64,000 bases of DNA from a virus, in the IMG/VR virus record IMGVR_UViG_3300037339_000405, positions 31,623 to 95,622 of that record; one strand, given 5' to 3'. Made by a program: the position numbers and the translations under genes. Below the pieces are notes generated by a model, which searched no databases, was not told where the DNA came from, and was given only the letters and a program-made list of their open reading frames with translations. The first letter of the stretch is position 1. Every line of letters starts with the position of its first letter. Below, piece by piece: positions 33,709 through 41,214 of this stretch.

Positions 33709-34557
33709 TCACGATACTATGGACTGCCCCTTGGCCAGCACTGCAGCCCCCAAAAGCGCTATCAGCGCCTGCTCTTCCTCGCTAGTGATAAGCTTAGACT
33801 CCTGCTCGAAAGCCAGCGTAGGCTGCGGAGACCCGTCCACAGCGACTTTGGAAGCCTTCGCAACAGCGTTGACCTGCTTAGTCACCGACTTCTTGATCGC
33901 CCCACCTGCGGCCTGCCACTGATCCGAAAGCCCATAGTTGGCTGCGCAAACCGGACCAAAACCAACCGCCACACTGTTCTCCTTCTCCAACGACTTGCCA
34001 CAAAAGCAGCAGGCTCCACTCATCTTGCCGAGCTTGATCACTACCTCAATCGGATTAGCCGCGAACTCGATCAACAGCTTGGCTGCGTTGGCGAACGCTT
34101 CCGGCGACACCTTGTATCCCTTGGAGAACGCCCCTTGCTTGCTGATGACCCCGTAGAACACGTTGTCAGGGTATTTGTGCCCATCAGTCACCATCAACTG
34201 CCCGGCATACTTGCTGCCCGCACCAGCAATGGACAGTTCCAGCTTCCCACCCTCCACTGGCAAGGTGATTGACGGGTACTTGAGCTTTTTGTTGGCAGTG
34301 GCGAACATCTCGTACAGTAGGGTTGCGCCACCCAACTCCACCTTAATCAGTGGGGGTGCCGCCTCTTTCTTGTTGCCCAGTGCAGCCTCCATCATGCGAT
34401 CAAACCACGGCTTCTGCTTCTCAGTCAGCCCCCCAAACTTCAAAACCCCGTTCGCAAGGCTCATAGCGAATTGCTGGTCCTTCACAGACAAACTACCCAT
34501 TGCATCCAGCAGCATCTTGGCTTGCTCTTTCAGTGGAAGGCTCTTGTACTCAATCAT
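33709..34557 (-). CDS. DUF6011-like zinc protein
   Basis: The 282-residue product has, near residue 190-215, GACCFCGKSLEKENSVAVGFGPVCAANYGL, the cysteine pattern of DUF6011 (C-x2-C...S...G-x-GP-x-C). An N-terminal helical half and a β-rich middle (LKYPSITLPVEGGKLELSIAGAGSKYAGQLMV) precede it, as in other phage members. I chose ATG 34557 after GGAGTGCGGAG. Its role is unknown, possibly nucleic-acid binding. Confidence 0.75.
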   Translation of the reverse strand: MIEYKSLPLKEQAKMLLDAMGSLSVKDQQFAMSLANGVLKFGGLTEKQKPWFDRMMEAALGNKKEAAPPLIKVELGGATLLYEMFATANKKLKYPSITLPVEGGKLELSIAGAGSKYAGQLMVTDGHKYPDNVFYGVISKQGAFSKGYKVSPEAFANAAKLLIEFAANPIEVVIKLGKMSGACCFCGKSLEKENSVAVGFGPVCAANYGLSDQWQAAGGAIKKSVTKQVNAVAKASKVAVDGSPQPTLAFEQESKLITSEEEQALIALLGAAVLAKGQSIVS

Positions 34558-34589
34558 CTCCGCACTCCTTTGCAGATCACAATACATTC

Positions 34590-34617
34590 ATTGTATCACG
34601 TTTGCTTCGTTTGTCAA
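34590..34617 (-). promoter_or_regulatory. Sigma70-type promoter
   Basis: TTGACA (34612-34617), 16 nt, TACAAT (34590-34595), directly behind the ART gene stop and before the DUF6011-like gene. Confidence 0.78.
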
Positions 34618-35466
34618 CTACTGCGACAGATCGACCCCCACCACTACCGGCTCGCCCTTGGCACGGTACACCTTGCGCACCGTGAACTTGCTCCCAACTG
34701 GCAAGATCAATTCCGTCTCATTGCCAGCCTTAGACATACCACCTACATAGAGACCCTTCTGGCCCTTCTTGACATTGATTGCAAGCAGAAACACCTTCTC
34801 TTGTAGCGTCTTATGCTCCAATCCAGAAAACTCGATTGCCTTCGAGCGTTTGATAGCCGTGGACGACATGGCCTTACTCTCAATTGTCTTGCCCACGAAT
34901 TCTTCCACGTTCTGTGGAGTCATGCCTAACGCCTGCCCACGCCCAGCAGTTACCGCGCGATAGGTAGTCAAGTCCGTCTCGATCTCCTTCGCAGCCACTG
35001 CTGCATTCAACACTTGAGCCCTCTTCAACCAAAAGGCTTTGATCTCATCTCCTCTTGGATTTGAAGGATCAACAATAGCTCTGTTCATGTGCCGGAACCC
35101 TGCCCGGGTGTAATCATCCAAGGCATCTTTTTCATCTACCAAAAATTCCTGAATGTATTGACGATGTGACTCAGATATCGCATTCACCACCTCGGTCTCT
35201 TTCAGCCGCTCAGCTGTACGGAGTTTGTTGTAGATTATCCCTGCCCGCGCTGCCTCTTTAAGCTCTTCCATCCTCTCGGCAGAGATCCACATGTTTGGCA
35301 GGCCAAGCATCTTCTTCATGCCAGCCACTTCAGCAGCTACTTGCGCACCCACCTCCTCGTCGGTAGCGGTAACTGCCCCGGAAGAAATGAACTGACCCCC
35401 TTCAGTCGTGCCCACCGGGGCGCGCGGTTGATCCGGGCTATAGCGAAGAACATGTGCGTACATCAT
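34618..35466 (-). CDS. ADP-ribosyltransferase with DPDQPR-type tag
   Basis: The 282-residue product starts with tag YSPDQPRAPVGTTEGGQF (9-26). The rest is a toxin-type ADP-ribosyltransferase of the R-S-E class: Arg in TYRAVTAGRG, SST in KAMSSTAIKR, and the ExE motif in NETELILPVGSKFTVRKV. The ExE form usually modifies arginine in target proteins, as T4 Alt/Mod do with RNA polymerase. The start overlaps the stop of the ParB-ART gene by 4 nt, so they are co-translated. Confidence 0.85.
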   Translation of the reverse strand: MMYAHVLRYSPDQPRAPVGTTEGGQFISSGAVTATDEEVGAQVAAEVAGMKKMLGLPNMWISAERMEELKEAARAGIIYNKLRTAERLKETEVVNAISESHRQYIQEFLVDEKDALDDYTRAGFRHMNRAIVDPSNPRGDEIKAFWLKRAQVLNAAVAAKEIETDLTTYRAVTAGRGQALGMTPQNVEEFVGKTIESKAMSSTAIKRSKAIEFSGLEHKTLQEKVFLLAINVKKGQKGLYVGGMSKAGNETELILPVGSKFTVRKVYRAKGEPVVVGVDLSQ

Positions 35467-36809
35467 TGAACCAAATCCACATGCATCACAACCCGGGGTA
35501 CCTTTCTATCCCCCACCGCCACTGACTCTTTCGTAGCTTTACGCACCACGTAGGATGCATTGCGTGGCAGCACCACTTCGTCTTCCGCACTCACGAGAGA
35601 CACGGTTTTGACAAACAGTCCTTTGGCCTCTTTCGGGGCATTGATCACCAGAAGCACTTCCCCAAAGCCTTTGGCTGAATCAGCATTCACAGACGTGCTC
35701 TGAAACGCAGGGTCCTTGATCACCTTACCCACTGAACCAAGGGCATCCTCCATAGAAGAGAAAAGCCTATTAGACCCTATTTTGGCACCACGAAACAGTT
35801 GCACATCCTTACCCAGACTCGTCTTTTCCAAAGCCTCATCCAGTGCCTCTATCTTTTGGCGCACTACCTTCTCGTAGTGAGAGTTCCCATCTGGGTAGTC
35901 CTGTTCCCACCAATCCTTCCTACCTGCTAGAAGCTTGTTCATCGCGCCATACGAACTATCAGTGTAGTCAATTACGGCTTCTCGCAAGTTGGTGGGCAAA
36001 GCCTTTAGCTGCGCACGGTGTTGTGTATCAAATTCGCTGTAGGCTTCTGTACGATTAACCGGAGACGTAGCTATCCCTTGCCACTCATTGATGATGCGCT
36101 CTTCATCGTAGCCATACAGATTCACTGCACCACCTGCACCACCTGTAGCCGCGAACTGCCCCCCTTCCGAATTACCCGCTGGGACACGTGGCTGCTCTGG
36201 GTCGTATCGCAGAATCTCTAATAGAGTGGACGCCGGCTCTTTCACACAAACCCCCCACGCAGTGTCAGCATCTTCTTTGGTAGTGAGATCCACCACCCGC
36301 GCGTTGATCTTCTTCAACCCTTTCTGCACCGCCGCCACCACCCTATGATGGCCGTTCATGATCCACGTCTCGCCTTTGTAACGGACGGCCTGCACCGGCT
36401 TGTCCAGCTGAGCCTGATCACCACTAATGAAGGACTTCACGCGCTCTTTGTTCACCACACTCTGCGTGACCACCAACTTGTCTAGGGGCACCTTGGAAAC
36501 ACGTAGCGTCTTGAAAAAAGAGGCACGCGCCTTGAGGTACTTGCCAATGTCTCCCTTGGCAGGGTCAACACCTATCTTGGCATTCAAGGCATCGAAAAAC
36601 GGCGCTTTCGAGTAGGGAACAAAGCGGGCGTTGTCCAGCGTCGTGTCGATCCGCTCTACCTGCTTCGGGTCATCCAACGTGCGGTCCGGCTTGTAGTCCA
36701 CGATCTTGCGATCAAGCTCACCGTACCCATCAAGGGTTAAGGCTCCGCCAGTGAACCGCCCACGCTCATCATGGTTGGGATTGAACTTCAAAATGACTGC
36801 GAAAGTCAC
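35463..36809 (-). CDS. ParB-like/ADP-ribosyltransferase fusion
   Basis: The 448-residue product begins KFNPNHDERGRFTGG, a variant tag. Residues about 40-180 resemble the ParB/sulfiredoxin-like fold (LVVTQSVVNKERVKSF...WIMNGHHRVVAAVQKGLKKINARVVDL), known to bind nucleotide. A second tag (RYDPEQPRVPAGNSEGGQF, about 197-215) precedes an R-S-E ADP-ribosyltransferase: LFRGAK, FQSTSVN and EDEVVLPRNASYVV (ExE). The combination could steer the transferase to DNA or a nucleotide-related target; that is inference. Confidence 0.85.
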   Translation of the reverse strand: MTFAVILKFNPNHDERGRFTGGALTLDGYGELDRKIVDYKPDRTLDDPKQVERIDTTLDNARFVPYSKAPFFDALNAKIGVDPAKGDIGKYLKARASFFKTLRVSKVPLDKLVVTQSVVNKERVKSFISGDQAQLDKPVQAVRYKGETWIMNGHHRVVAAVQKGLKKINARVVDLTTKEDADTAWGVCVKEPASTLLEILRYDPEQPRVPAGNSEGGQFAATGGAGGAVNLYGYDEERIINEWQGIATSPVNRTEAYSEFDTQHRAQLKALPTNLREAVIDYTDSSYGAMNKLLAGRKDWWEQDYPDGNSHYEKVVRQKIEALDEALEKTSLGKDVQLFRGAKIGSNRLFSSMEDALGSVGKVIKDPAFQSTSVNADSAKGFGEVLLVINAPKEAKGLFVKTVSLVSAEDEVVLPRNASYVVRKATKESVAVGDRKVPRVVMHVDLVQ

Positions 36810-36820
36810 TCGCCATCCCC

Positions 36821-37084
36821 TTACTTCTGCTCAAACTGGATATCGTGATCGCCCTTGAAAGGTTTCTTGTGATTAGCATCTCCGGTGAGGATCTCTACAG
36901 GAATCCCCTTCGGGTACGCCTTACACTTGGTGGGGTCCTTGGCGGACTGGTGCTTACACTCGAAACATATCGGGGTATACAACGATACCCCATCGCTCAG
37001 AGTGAACTTTTCAGTTAAGCGCGCCGCCTTGGCTTCAGCCGCCTGCTTAAACGGCGCTATTTTCTTGTACTGGAAATCTAACAT
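36821..37084 (-). CDS. Small cysteine-containing protein
   Basis: The 87-residue product has CFECKHQSAKDPTKCKAYPKGIPVEILTGDANHKKPFKGDHDIQFEQK at its end, a conserved-looking C4 or C3 motif followed by a 'GDh..pf.gD..i.f' stretch that I have seen in small proteins near phage ART genes. Its stop lies just upstream of the ART fusion. The start overlaps the ADP-ribosylglycohydrolase gene by 38 nt. Confidence 0.65.
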   Translation of the reverse strand: MLDFQYKKIAPFKQAAEAKAARLTEKFTLSDGVSLYTPICFECKHQSAKDPTKCKAYPKGIPVEILTGDANHKKPFKGDHDIQFEQK

Positions 37085-38042
37085 CTTGCACCGCCTTGGT
37101 TAACCGGCTCAAAACGGATTCAATAATATCACGCTCACTCACCCTCCTAACAAGGCGCTCGGGCACCTCCTTCCCAAAGGAAGTGCGGCTTCCCCAATAA
37201 AGCCCCCATAGTGCGCCGGCAACAGCCCCTACAGAATCAGAATCCCCACCGTGAGCAATAGACAGTACCAGCAGTTGCGAGAACGAACCATCTGCTACAT
37301 GCAGCGCCCAGCACGCCATCTTGAGGCACTCCAACCCCGTCCACCCCTGCCCCAGCTGCTCGATCTTAGTCGCCAATTCAACCAGCTGCCGGGAAGCCCG
37401 CCCCAATCGGTATCGCGGTCCATCAGGCTCCAGTGACTCAGTGCTAGTAACCAATTCCAGCGCTGCCGCTACCCACAGTTGGGACGCTGCGAAAGCTTCG
37501 GTACCGCCATGCGTGATACGGGTATCCATGTAAGCAAGCTGCTTCTGCTCCCACACTCCAACACCACGCCACAGTAAAGGGGCGGCGGCAATCGTAAGCA
37601 GACGCATCACCCCGCCACACCCGTTTCGATCATTCGCTTTACGGGCACCCCTTGCAGCTTGCTGCCGCAGGCTGCTCATGACCGTGTCGCCCGGATGTCG
37701 CATCTTTTTCATGGCGGGATACATGAACAGGCGTGACTCATAGGGCAGCCGCTCCACCACCCTTTCACCCGTTTGAGCGCGGAACCACCATGAGTACCCC
37801 GCGCGCAAGTAGGACGCTACCAGTTCAGTGCTGTACCGAGAATATACCGCGCGGCACTCTATCAGGGCCTCCAGTCCAAACAACGTCATCTGAGTGTCGT
37901 CAGTGATACTGATCTCGGTGTCTGCGTCAACGTACTTCTGCACTTCACAGAACGAAGGTTCACCAAACTCAAACGGATCTCCGATAGCATCGCAGACGGC
38001 CTGCGCACGCAAAGCCGTTGCAATTGATTGCATAGTCAGCAT
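37047..38042 (-). CDS. ADP-ribosylglycohydrolase
   Basis: The 331-residue product removes ADP-ribose from proteins. DraG-family motifs are clear: AVCDAIGDPFEFG near the start, ITDDTQMTLFGLEAL (Mg-binding TDD), RITHGGTEAFAASQLWVAAAL and IAHGGDSDSVGAVAGALWGLYWG (the second Asp pair, D-S-D-S). The length is usual for the family. It lies directly behind two ART genes, so it may undo or limit the phage's own ADP-ribosylation, or counter host defence ARTs. A TGCA palindrome covers codons 4-8. Confidence 0.92.
   Translation of the reverse strand: MLTMQSIATALRAQAVCDAIGDPFEFGEPSFCEVQKYVDADTEISITDDTQMTLFGLEALIECRAVYSRYSTELVASYLRAGYSWWFRAQTGERVVERLPYESRLFMYPAMKKMRHPGDTVMSSLRQQAARGARKANDRNGCGGVMRLLTIAAAPLLWRGVGVWEQKQLAYMDTRITHGGTEAFAASQLWVAAALELVTSTESLEPDGPRYRLGRASRQLVELATKIEQLGQGWTGLECLKMACWALHVADGSFSQLLVLSIAHGGDSDSVGAVAGALWGLYWGSRTSFGKEVPERLVRRVSERDIIESVLSRLTKAVQDVRFPVQENSAV
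38019..38032. promoter_or_regulatory. TGCA-N6-TGCA palindrome in gene start
   Basis: TGCAATTGATTGCA covers the first codons of the ADP-ribosylglycohydrolase gene. A translational or transcriptional operator is possible. Confidence 0.4.
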
Positions 38043-38061
38043 AAAGATTGCACTCCTGTGA

Positions 38062-38236
38062 GGGCTGCCCCGGGAATCGAACCCGGGCGGGTTGGTAAAG
38101 ATTAGACTGCGCTTCCTCCACGCCTTGGGGCCTTGTGCTGAAACTGCGAGCCACAGAGTCGTAGACTCGCCCGCCGAATCAGCAGCACCGCGCCTTACTG
38201 CATTTCAGAATCCCAACCTTTGCACCAGCAACAGCC
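38062..38236 (-). other. tRNA-like element with canonical T-arm
   Basis: On the minus strand CCGGG-TTCGATT-CCCGG (around 38068-38090) is a perfect T-arm, followed by GGCAGCC. A matching GGCTGTT stands 160 nt upstream (38230-38236) and would close a seven-pair acceptor stem with two G-U pairs, giving about 175 nt. I cannot find a normal D-arm or anticodon arm, so it is not a standard tRNA. It could be a tmRNA-like relic, an intron-containing tRNA or a decayed tRNA. The gap holds no convincing gene. Confidence 0.35.
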
Positions 38237-38238
38237 AG

Positions 38239-38550
38239 TTAAATGCCAATTTTCCCCAGTAGCTTCTTCACGCCGCTGATAACGCCCGGTACTCCACTCC
38301 GTTGGGGCATTTTCTTTGCCGGTGCCCTGTTCAGCTTCACCACCGGCTCAGGCCACTTGGCCTTGGCCAGTGAAACCACCACTCTCACCGTCATCATAGA
38401 AGGAGGGCTCACCCAGTTGACCGCGCCCCCGTAGGACTGCATCACCCGAGCCTCCAGAGGAGTCATCGTGTACTCACGGTCTCCCTGCCAGAACGTCATC
38501 ACCTGATCGTAAGGAACCCTGATAGGCTCACGCTGCCCCTCTGCCTCCAT
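38239..38550 (-). CDS. Small hypothetical protein
   Basis: The 103-residue product (MEAEGQREPIRVPYDQVMTFWQGDREYTMTPLEARVMQSYGGAVNWVSPPSMMTVRVVV...) has a basic C-terminus ending LLGKIGI. Its start has an adjacent AAAGGGGAAGACC. Function unknown. Confidence 0.6.
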   Translation of the reverse strand: MEAEGQREPIRVPYDQVMTFWQGDREYTMTPLEARVMQSYGGAVNWVSPPSMMTVRVVVSLAKAKWPEPVVKLNRAPAKKMPQRSGVPGVISGVKKLLGKIGI

Positions 38551-38563
38551 GGTCTTCCCCTTT

Positions 38564-38704
38564 CTATCTTGCCACCAGCGCCGGCTTCCCTTCCATCCAA
38601 GCTCGAATATCAGGTACTGCCCACTCCAGTACTGCGAAAGTGCCGATCATGTAGAACAACACAACCATGATCCACTTCAAACCCTTTGAGGGGCGAGGCT
38701 GCAC
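38564..38704 (-). CDS. Small single-pass membrane protein
   Basis: I propose GTG 38704, overlapping the stop of the secreted protein gene (TGATGTG) with GGGGAG before it. The 46-residue product has basic residues (RPSKGLK) and then one membrane span (WIMVVLFYMIGTFAVLEWAV). The frame extends further upstream within the other gene, but without a site. Confidence 0.55.
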   Translation of the reverse strand: MQPRPSKGLKWIMVVLFYMIGTFAVLEWAVPDIRAWMEGKPALVAR

Positions 38705-38705
38705 A

Positions 38706-39224
38706 TCATCTCCCCAAGGTGATCGACTGCACAGTGCCGCCGCACGTTGTGACTGTGCGACCGGCATTACCGCCAGTAGGCGCCCAGTACATCTGCCCAC
38801 ACCCACCATGAGTCACCTGTGCATCCGGCCTGCCCAGCGTGCGCAGCACCTGAAGGTCGCTATCGCCACCTCTGACCGGCCCTAGCATCCCTACCAGCCC
38901 CTGCGGGTACATCGATTGTGGGCTCGCATAGGACGTTGTCCAGCCCCCTACGTAGCCTTGCCCGATAATGCCCACGTAAGGCCCGGCCATGCTAGATGCC
39001 AACCGCCCGGCGGCAACCCACTCACCCGGCGTGAGCAGCTGTGCATCTGTATTGCTCAGACGCTGCGGCGTTGGGCGCTGAGGGCTGCCATTGCAACGCA
39101 GATCCGTGTAGGTGGTCTGGCCCCTTTCATTCACGCACCGATAGGTCGGCTGTGCCAACGCAGCCGCAGCAACCATGATCGTCAGAAGAAACGCGACAAT
39201 GAGGTACATAGTCGTGTGTTTCAT
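38706..39224 (-). CDS. Secreted DUF4124-like protein
   Basis: The 172-residue product starts at ATG 39224 after AAGGAGG and has a clear signal peptide (MKHTTMYLIVAFLLTIMVAAAALAQ). It continues with YRCVNERGQTTYTDLRCNG, a DUF4124-like small β domain found in many proteobacterial envelope proteins. A glycine-rich C-terminus has two cysteines (GGCGQMYW, TTCGGTVQS). It probably acts in the periplasm. This domain type supports a proteobacterial host. Confidence 0.75.
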   Translation of the reverse strand: MKHTTMYLIVAFLLTIMVAAAALAQPTYRCVNERGQTTYTDLRCNGSPQRPTPQRLSNTDAQLLTPGEWVAAGRLASSMAGPYVGIIGQGYVGGWTTSYASPQSMYPQGLVGMLGPVRGGDSDLQVLRTLGRPDAQVTHGGCGQMYWAPTGGNAGRTVTTCGGTVQSITLGR

Positions 39225-39234
39225 TGCAACCTCC

Positions 39235-39474
39235 TTAAAGTCTTGCAGGCATCTCGACAAACTTGACCGATACGATATTCTTCACGGTTGCGATGCCCGG
39301 AGTGCCGTATCGCCCGCCAAGGTTGAGCACTAGATGCTCATGCCCGTTAGGACGCGCCATTACCACCCGCCCAGTGAGCTTGCTCCCGTGGGGCGTCATG
39401 ATCGTCACGCGGTCCCCCGGACGGGCTTTTTCGATCAACCACTCCGGGGTCGAATATTCTTGCAAGGATCTCAT
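39235..39474 (-). CDS. Small SH3-like hypothetical protein
   Basis: The 79-residue product holds KARPGDRVTIMTPHGSKLTGRVVMARPNGHEHLVLNLGG, a β-barrel-like pattern common to small RNA- or DNA-binding folds. Start ATG 39474 follows AAGGAGAAGACC and lies behind a repeated leader. Function unknown. Confidence 0.65.
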   Translation of the reverse strand: MRSLQEYSTPEWLIEKARPGDRVTIMTPHGSKLTGRVVMARPNGHEHLVLNLGGRYGTPGIATVKNIVSVKFVEMPARL

Positions 39475-39488
39475 GGTCTTCTCCTTGG

Positions 39489-39514
39489 GTCTTTGCGCGT
39501 TTTAAGGTCATCCC
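39489..39514 (-). repeat. Repeated leader GCGCGTTTTAAGGTCAT, copy 1
   Basis: The minus-strand sequence GGGGATGACCTTAAAACGCGCAA stands directly before a gene start. The same element recurs at about 39.99 and 40.26 kb, each time before a start codon. It can encode a short MTLKRA peptide. Confidence 0.55.
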
Positions 39515-39537
39515 CGCGCATGTCTGGCCGAGGTTCA

Positions 39538-39777
39538 TTATTCAATCCCTAATTTAGCGAGCATCTTGATAACGGCTAAAGCCGACACCCTTAAACCAGA
39601 AGGAGACCTATCTGGTCCCCATTGGGATGAGTAGTATTTTGCGTCAGACAGAAGTCCGCGCGCAGCTTCCATCGAGCACTCCGAATCAGTCTCCGGCTTG
39701 AAGATTCCACGGTCCATACTATCTCGCACGAAGTAGAACCGCGCCCAGTTCGTGATGTCGAGCGTGGCGTAGCCCAT
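39538..39777 (-). CDS. Small hypothetical protein
   Basis: The 79-residue product (GYATLDITNWARFYFVRDSMDRGIFKPETDSECSMEAARGLLSDAKYYSSQWGPDRSPSGLRVSALAVIKMLAKLGIE) shares one nucleotide with the next gene. Function unknown. Confidence 0.65.
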   Translation of the reverse strand: MGYATLDITNWARFYFVRDSMDRGIFKPETDSECSMEAARGLLSDAKYYSSQWGPDRSPSGLRVSALAVIKMLAKLGIE

Positions 39778-39971
39778 TACTCGGCCTCGACGTATTCCAT
39801 TACGAGCCGCAGCAGCGCCTCATAGCCGCCGGACTTCATCGCCTTGGCGGTAAACTCATCCGCTAGCTCGCGCTGATTGGCGTGTTTCAACGCCTTAGCC
39901 ACGCGCGCGATGATGCTGAATGCATTGCCATCCTCGCCGATCAGTTGAACCCTTACGCCAGATTTGCTCAT
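39777..39971 (-). CDS. Small hypothetical protein
   Basis: The 64-residue product (MSKSGVRVQLIGEDGNAFSIIARVAKALKHANQRELADEFTAKAMKSGGYEALLRLVMEYVEAE) starts after GGAGGCACGA. The 'vqLig.dGNaf.ii..v..al' pattern resembles a family of small phage proteins. Function unknown. Confidence 0.7.
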   Translation of the reverse strand: MSKSGVRVQLIGEDGNAFSIIARVAKALKHANQRELADEFTAKAMKSGGYEALLRLVMEYVEAE

Positions 39972-39983
39972 TCGTGCCTCCGT

Positions 39984-40018
39984 GTTAGTTGCGCGTTTTA
40001 AGGTCATTCCCGCGCCCC
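39984..40018 (-). repeat. Repeated leader, copy 2
   Basis: GGGGCGCGGGAATGACCTTAAAACGCGCAA precedes the 39971 gene. Here a possible MTLKRA reading is in frame with the gene, so it may also be an alternative N-terminus. Confidence 0.55.
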
Positions 40019-40038
40019 GACCCTGCGTTTGTCGCTCA

Positions 40039-40233
40039 CTAGAATTTGCTCCGAATCAAATCAAGGCGGAAACGATCGCCATTGATTCCGTCTTGTTGAC
40101 CGTTCAGGAACACATCTGCCAATTCGCGTGAGAGACTAGGGTGAGATTCCATAACCTCGCGCGGCGATTGGAAGCGTTTGTACTTACGGCCGTCGAAGAA
40201 TCCGGCAATGAAAGACTGGCTAGTTGTTTCCAT
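40039..40233 (-). CDS. Small hypothetical protein
   Basis: The 64-residue product (METTSQSFIAGFFDGRKYKRFQSPREVMESHPSLSRELADVFLNGQQDGINGDRFRL) resembles small phage proteins that begin with 'F..G..dG'. It starts after CGGAGGAAACG and behind repeated leader copy 3. Confidence 0.65.
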   Translation of the reverse strand: METTSQSFIAGFFDGRKYKRFQSPREVMESHPSLSRELADVFLNGQQDGINGDRFRLDLIRSKF

Positions 40234-40249
40234 CGTTTCCTCCGTGTTA

Positions 40250-40284
40250 GGTTGCGCGTTTTAAGGTCATTCCCGCGCCCCGAC
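40250..40284 (-). repeat. Repeated leader, copy 3
   Basis: The same 30-nt element as copies 1-2. Here the reading MTLKRAT ends at TAA before the gene start, which is compatible with a small upstream reading frame or simply with a copied leader. Confidence 0.55.
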
Positions 40285-40340
40285 CCTGCTCTACTTTCCT
40301 TCACCCGTTTTGGCAGCCGTCACGGGTTGCTTACAGCCTT

Positions 40341-40368
40341 ATGATACCACGTACAACAGGATTGTCAA
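40341..40368 (-). promoter_or_regulatory. Sigma70-type promoter, repeated copy 3
   Basis: TTGACA (40363-40368), 16 nt, TATCAT (40341-40346); the spacer matches the copies at 30.8 and 33.4 kb except for one base. Confidence 0.75.
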
Positions 40369-40385
40369 GCATTATTATCGGTTTG

Positions 40386-40724
40386 TCAATTCTCACGGGC
40401 CAGCGGCCTGTGAGTAGAGGGGGTGCCTTTGCTGTAGCGACCACCCCATTTCCCAACGCGCAGCCCTGCAACAAACAGAGAGCGCGCCTCAGTCATCACT
40501 TCAGCAGGAATCAGTACCTCCGTCTCACGAATACCCTGCAAATCGTATCCCAGAATCCTGCTATACATCTTCTCCCGGTACCACTTCTGGGTCTTGGGCA
40601 CGCGCACCTCCACTACGTAGCTATCGAGCACCAGCATGTGCTCCTGCGGCATGTAAACGAAACGCCAGCGCTCCCGCCGCCCCTTCATCTTTGCATCGTC
40701 CTTCGTCACCCACACTGCATCCAT
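40386..40724 (-). CDS. Small hypothetical protein
   Basis: The 112-residue product (MDAVWVTKDDAKMKGRRERWRFVYMPQEHMLVLDSYVVEVRVPKTQKWYREKMYSR...) starts at ATG 40724 after TTAGGAGCAAAC. It is strand-rich. Function unknown. Confidence 0.65.
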   Translation of the reverse strand: MDAVWVTKDDAKMKGRRERWRFVYMPQEHMLVLDSYVVEVRVPKTQKWYREKMYSRILGYDLQGIRETEVLIPAEVMTEARSLFVAGLRVGKWGGRYSKGTPSTHRPLAREN

Positions 40725-40798
40725 GTTTGCTCCTAATCCCCTAGCTAGATACGCACCCACAACTAGCACTCACACTTTGCACTGTGCAGCCTTCAGAT

Positions 40799-40993
40799 TC
40801 ATCTCTGCACCTCCACTAACAAGATCACGCTGCCCGGCCCGATCCTAACCAGCGCGCCTTCCATAGACATGTTCACGAAGTAGCTCACGTTGCGGGCACG
40901 CAAACACAGCCAGAAGACGCTAACAGCTACACCTAGCCGATGGATCACTTCTTTGAATCCTTTCAGCTTGTCAATCAAGCCCTGATCTGGCAC
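40799..40993 (-). CDS. Small membrane-associated protein
   Basis: The 64-residue product has a hydrophobic stretch (VIHRLGVAVSVFWLCLRA) and a hydrophobic end (VRIGPGSVILLVEV). It overlaps the upstream gene by 19 nt. Function unknown. Confidence 0.5.
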   Translation of the reverse strand: MPDQGLIDKLKGFKEVIHRLGVAVSVFWLCLRARNVSYFVNMSMEGALVRIGPGSVILLVEVQR

Positions 40994-41211
40994 AGCTGAT
41001 AGTTTTCAGTACCTATCGGCTTGACTTTGATGGCCTCTGCAATTGCTTGCACAATACTCGCAGTACTATCATAGGGCTTGCCGGGTGACTTACCGCTCCA
41101 CGCTTTACCATTCCAGTACCAGCAATAGGAACCCTTCGGTTCCCTCAAAACCAGCTGATGCGCTGTCGTAAACCCCGGCGGGGCGTATATCACTTGGTTG
41201 CGCTTACCCAT
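40975..41211 (-). CDS. Small hypothetical protein
   Basis: The 78-residue product contains GSYCWYWNGKAWSGKSPGKPYDSTASIVQAIAEA, an aromatic, small β-like start and a helical end. Function unknown. Confidence 0.6.
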   Translation of the reverse strand: MGKRNQVIYAPPGFTTAHQLVLREPKGSYCWYWNGKAWSGKSPGKPYDSTASIVQAIAEAIKVKPIGTENYQLCQIRA

Positions 41212-41214
41212 GGC

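Noticed and set aside
37969-38154. A 61-codon frame across the tRNA-like element
   Set aside because: It overlaps the T-arm and the start of the hydrolase gene and has no ribosome site.
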